Shown here piece after piece: positions 61,185 through 64,000 of a stretch of DNA of 64,000 nucleotides. A program made the position numbers and the translations under genes. Location: positions 1 through 64,000 of the forward strand of contig CAXXKZ010000017.1 in NCBI GenBank assembly GCA_963665545.2. The letters run 5' to 3'. The DNA is from G963665545 sp963665545. Lineage in GTDB: Bacteria > Pseudomonadota > Gammaproteobacteria > Xanthomonadales > SZUA-36. The notes under the pieces are model-generated. The model worked only from the letters and a program-made list of their open reading frames with translations, did not search any database and had not been told where the DNA came from. Numbering within the stretch: position 1 is the first letter of the stretch; each line of letters starts with the position of its first letter.

Positions 61185-62569
61185 GAGTTATGATCGAATC
61201 TGGTGTTTGAGCAGTTGAAAAAAAGCGGCGTATCTGGTTGATTTGTTGTTACCAAACTTCAAAGCAACCAAAGGAGATACGCCACTATGAACAAGAATAA
61301 TGTTATTGAACTGGAACGTCGAGCAATCAGTGCCGATCCGTTGACCGAATTGCTCAAAGAAGGCGCCCGGAAGCTGCTCGCCGAAGCGGTGGAAAGTGAA
61401 GTCCAGGAGCTGCTGGCCAAGTATCAGGATTGGCGTACCGAATCAGGTCATGCCGGTGTGGTGCGCAACGGTTACCTGCCAGAACGTGAGTTGCAGACCG
61501 GCCTGGGACCGATCCGGGTGAGAATTCCCAAGGTGCGCTCGAAGACCGGTGAAGCAGTGAGTTTTCAGTCGGTGCTGGTGCCGCCATATGTGCGCAAGAC
61601 AGCGACTTTCGAGGCAGCCATTCCGTGGTTGTACCTCAAAGGGGTATCCAGCGGTGAGATGGCTGAGGCGTTGCGGGTACTGGTGGGCCCGCAGGCACAG
61701 GGTCTGTCGGCCAGCACGGTATCCCGCCTGAAACAGGTATGGGCGGAGGAATATCGAGCGTGGAGCCAGCGTCGCCTGGGACAGGACCGGTGGGTGTATG
61801 TCTGGGCTGATGGTGTCTACAGTGGGCTGCGGGCGGAGGATGCCAAGCTCTGCGCGCTGGTGATCATTGGTGTCAATGAACGCGGCGAAAAACATTTTCT
61901 GGCGATTGAGGACGGGGTGCGGGAATCGACTCAGAGTTGGCGTGAGGTGTTGCTGAATCTGAAGTCGCGCGGCATGAGCGCCCCACAACTGGCGATTGGT
62001 GATGGTGCGATGGGTTTTTGGGCGGCGCTGGATGAAATCTTTCCGGCCAGCCGCCAGCAACGCTGCTGGATGCACAAGACCATGAATGTACTGAATTGTT
62101 TGCCGAAATCCGCACAACCCAAAGCCAAGCAGGCCCTGCACGCCATCTGGCAGGCGGAAACCAAGGATGATGCAAACAAGGCGTTTGATTTGTTTATTGA
62201 GATCTTTGAGGCGAAATACCCGAAAGCGACGAGCTGTTTGCTCAAGGATCGGGATGAACTGTTGGCATTTTATGATTTTCCGGCCCAACACTGGCAGAGC
62301 ATCCGGACCAGCAACCCGATTGAATCCACCTTTGCCACCATCCGCCACCGGACCAAAAGATCCAAAGGTTGTCTGACGCGCAATGGCATGTTGCATATGA
62401 TGTTCAAATTGAGCCAGTGTGCGGAAAAGAAATGGCGCCGGCTACGCGGCTTTGATTACCTGGCCAAGGTGATTACGGGGGTGAAATTCAAAGATGGGAT
62501 CGAGGTAAAAGAGATTGATCAGGTCGCCGCTTGAATCAAATGGCTAAACACCAGATTTGACAATAGCTC
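61185..62569 (+). mobile_element. IS256-family insertion sequence, copy 2
   Basis: A 1385-bp element with the same ends as copy 1, bounded by 9-bp direct repeats gcgcgccgc at 61176-61184 and 62570-62578. It disrupts the dioxygenase-like gene. Near-identity to copy 1 shows recent movement. Confidence 0.95.
61287..62534 (+). CDS. IS256-family transposase (copy 2)
   Basis: A 415-residue transposase equal to that at 49375-50622 except for Thr in SASTVSRLKQ. DDE motifs intact, so it is probably active. Confidence 0.95.
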   Translation: MNKNNVIELERRAISADPLTELLKEGARKLLAEAVESEVQELLAKYQDWRTESGHAGVVRNGYLPERELQTGLGPIRVRIPKVRSKTGEAVSFQSVLVPPYVRKTATFEAAIPWLYLKGVSSGEMAEALRVLVGPQAQGLSASTVSRLKQVWAEEYRAWSQRRLGQDRWVYVWADGVYSGLRAEDAKLCALVIIGVNERGEKHFLAIEDGVRESTQSWREVLLNLKSRGMSAPQLAIGDGAMGFWAALDEIFPASRQQRCWMHKTMNVLNCLPKSAQPKAKQALHAIWQAETKDDANKAFDLFIEIFEAKYPKATSCLLKDRDELLAFYDFPAQHWQSIRTSNPIESTFATIRHRTKRSKGCLTRNGMLHMMFKLSQCAEKKWRRLRGFDYLAKVITGVKFKDGIEVKEIDQVAA

Positions 62570-64000
62570 GCGCGCCGCCGGTACAGACAGCATTAGCGGG
62601 TCGAAGCGAAGGCCTAACAGTTCCGGGACCAATTTGTCGACCCCATAAATGCGCCGCGTGCTGCCGTCCGGCCAGGCCTTGAAGTTGACCTTGACGGTTG
62701 CGCCGCAATCCAGCGCGCGGTCTTCCCCGATATCGACCTGTGCCGACAATTCTTCGCCGAGTGCCCGCGCTTTGTCCGCCGGCCAGAAATTCTCAAGGAT
62801 CGCGTAGCCCTTTTCTCGGGCCTCCTCGGCGAGTCTGCGAGCGGCCGGCGCGGCGTCCCGGCCGACCGGCCTAATCTTTGCGCGCAGGCTTGCCGCGCTC
62901 TGGCGATAGAGATTTTTCGGCAGGCCGCCATAGAACCGCACAAACCGGCTGCGATTCAGGGTCTGGCGGATCCCCGGCACGTTATGCCCGCTCGAAAACG
63001 CGAAGATCGAAACGCTGCCGCCCAGTGCCATTGATTTTCTTCGGGAAGGCGGGGCCGAGCACCGCCATTGCTGCACGGACGGCGGTGGCGCCAAGCGCGC
63101 TCCGCGGCGTATAGCCCCTTCCGTCCGGCATGGCTCGACGGGAACGGAGGCGATGTCCTTGACCTGCCGAAAACCGGCACGGCTCAGGACGTCTAGTTGT
63201 TTCGGGCATGCGCCATCGCCGTGTACTATGTATTTCTTCGCCTTGGGCAGCTCCAGCGCCTCGAGCAGCCGGACGGCATAGTCCCAATATTTTGGGTGGC
63301 AATAAATATCGACTTGGCAGAGGGTCTCGGCCGAGTCCGCCCAGGTCCAGGCCGCCATTCCGGCGACCGCGTCCGTCGCCGTATCGACAAGCTGAAGCGC
63401 AGGAGGCGGCGCGCCGTTCCCTGCGCGCGCGAGCTCTGCCCGCAGAGCTTCAAGATAGGGCAATTCGGGCGAGAGCTGACCGATTAGCTTCCAGCCTGCA
63501 CAGCGGACCGCGCCAGGATAGGGGCCGCTAAAGAGCGGCGCCGAGCGCGGCCAAAGCGACCAGGAAAGCGGGCGGATGTCGGTCTCACCGCCGACGAAGA
63601 AAGCCTCCTCGAAATCTTCCTTGGCGCGGGTGAGGTAGACCATATGGCCGCTGCCCGGCTCGACCGCCTCGAAATCAAAGTCGACATAGATGCGGTAGGG
63701 GACGGTTGCGAAATTGGTGAACAGATAGACCGCCTCGCCGCCATGGGTACGGAAGTCGTCCATCTGCCGCGCCATCAAACCCTTGCAGGCTCCATTGCGG
63801 CGCTCGGCCGGCACGGTCCAGACATGACCGCGCATCGCCACATTGCTCGACTTCCACGTCGCTATCGATGATAAGGGGACACCATCACGGTGAAGCACGT
63901 AATAGGTGACGTCGAGGTCGATCGTCTCGCGCAAGTGAACGCGATTTTGCCAGTGCCAGATGTAAATAGGCACCGAAAATTGACCCACCATCGGCGTCGA

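Larger units (their letters stand above)
60666..63999 (-). pseudogene. GNAT acetyltransferase/phytanoyl-CoA dioxygenase-like gene, split by IS256
   Basis: One reading frame enters from beyond the window end. The N-terminal part (to about 63100) is GNAT-like: VWTVPAERRNGACKGLMARQ, then YLFTNFATVPYRIYVDFDFE, and a second half with VDIYCHPKYWDYAVRLLEAL. After a composition-odd linker, ATG 63031 could start a phytanoyl-CoA dioxygenase-type domain (ARRLAEEAREKGYAILENFW). It is cut at 62579 by IS256 copy 2 and resumes at 61175 with RIPYTSLQL, the iron motif PGPWHFDTFYPEWKAML and the second His in DGRGLHRIMPRTGGCRRML, ending at 60666. Removing the element and one 9-bp duplication restores the frame at PAARDRIPY. 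Visibly more GC-rich than its surroundings, which suggests a foreign origin. A fused protein or two genes joined by an indel are both possible. Confidence 0.72.

Noticed and set aside
49273..62569. Composite transposon moved as one unit by the two IS256 copies
   Set aside because: Each copy has its own, different 9-bp duplication on both sides, which shows two independent insertions.
1..64000. tRNA, rRNA or riboswitch genes
   Set aside because: No cloverleaf, rRNA core or known riboswitch pattern was found by reading; a covariance search would be needed to exclude short ones.

Overview
The window looks like chromosomal DNA of a free-living or host-associated gammaproteobacterium, probably marine. 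The basis is gene content (LysR regulators beside small oxidoreductase operons, cyclase-family and CocE hydrolases, a spinster-type MFS porter, an AlgI/AlgX acetylation pair, DUF4331/TPR genes) and base composition that looks moderately GC-rich by eye. No rRNA, tRNA or CRISPR array was seen, so the taxon is an inference.

Left part (1-32.7 kb): a 93-bp tandem repeat and one copy of a dispersed palindromic element, then mostly intact metabolic genes. These include a broken PfpI gene, a secreted cyclase, LysR + AlgI + AlgX-like + DUF2490 (cell-surface acetylation), a second and complete palindromic element with 30-bp terminal inverted repeats (7692-8319), a CocE-type lipoprotein hydrolase with a VOC protein, an aminotransferase/alcohol dehydrogenase pair, and an operon-like SDR/MaoC/MFS/amidohydrolase run. 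Peptidases, a serine/threonine dehydratase and small membrane proteins follow. Several genes are broken by single stop codons or single-base shifts (PfpI, an exported NADP-binding protein, CotH, M28, DUF998).

Middle part (33-46 kb): an ECF sigma factor fused in frame to the tail of a DUF4331 gene, next to a TPR gene. Then a divergent sugar locus with sulfotransferase, PqqD-like protein and O-fucosyltransferase-like enzyme on one side, and a two-domain glycosyltransferase, a beta-propeller protein and a truncated GT2 on the other. The GT2 stops abruptly at the truncated end of a wrbA gene. Next come two LysR-controlled clusters, one with a secreted RidA protein, a secreted cyclase, an NAD(P)-binding protein and an EamA exporter.

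Right part (46-64 kb): an insertion-sequence graveyard. An IS21 element splits a LysR gene (6-bp duplication). Two nearly identical IS256 elements each have 9-bp duplications; one splits a 77-residue unknown gene and the other a GNAT/phytanoyl-dioxygenase gene. There is one IS3-family element, and another IS3-family element has inserted into an identical copy of itself (3-bp duplication). Between them lies a two-gene module, a beta-helix protein with a C-terminal cytochrome c domain plus a di-heme peroxidase, flanked by the two ends of a split membrane-TPR gene.

Overall, the number of fresh insertions, fusions and point inactivations suggests a genome under relaxed selection, though part of the signal could be assembly error.
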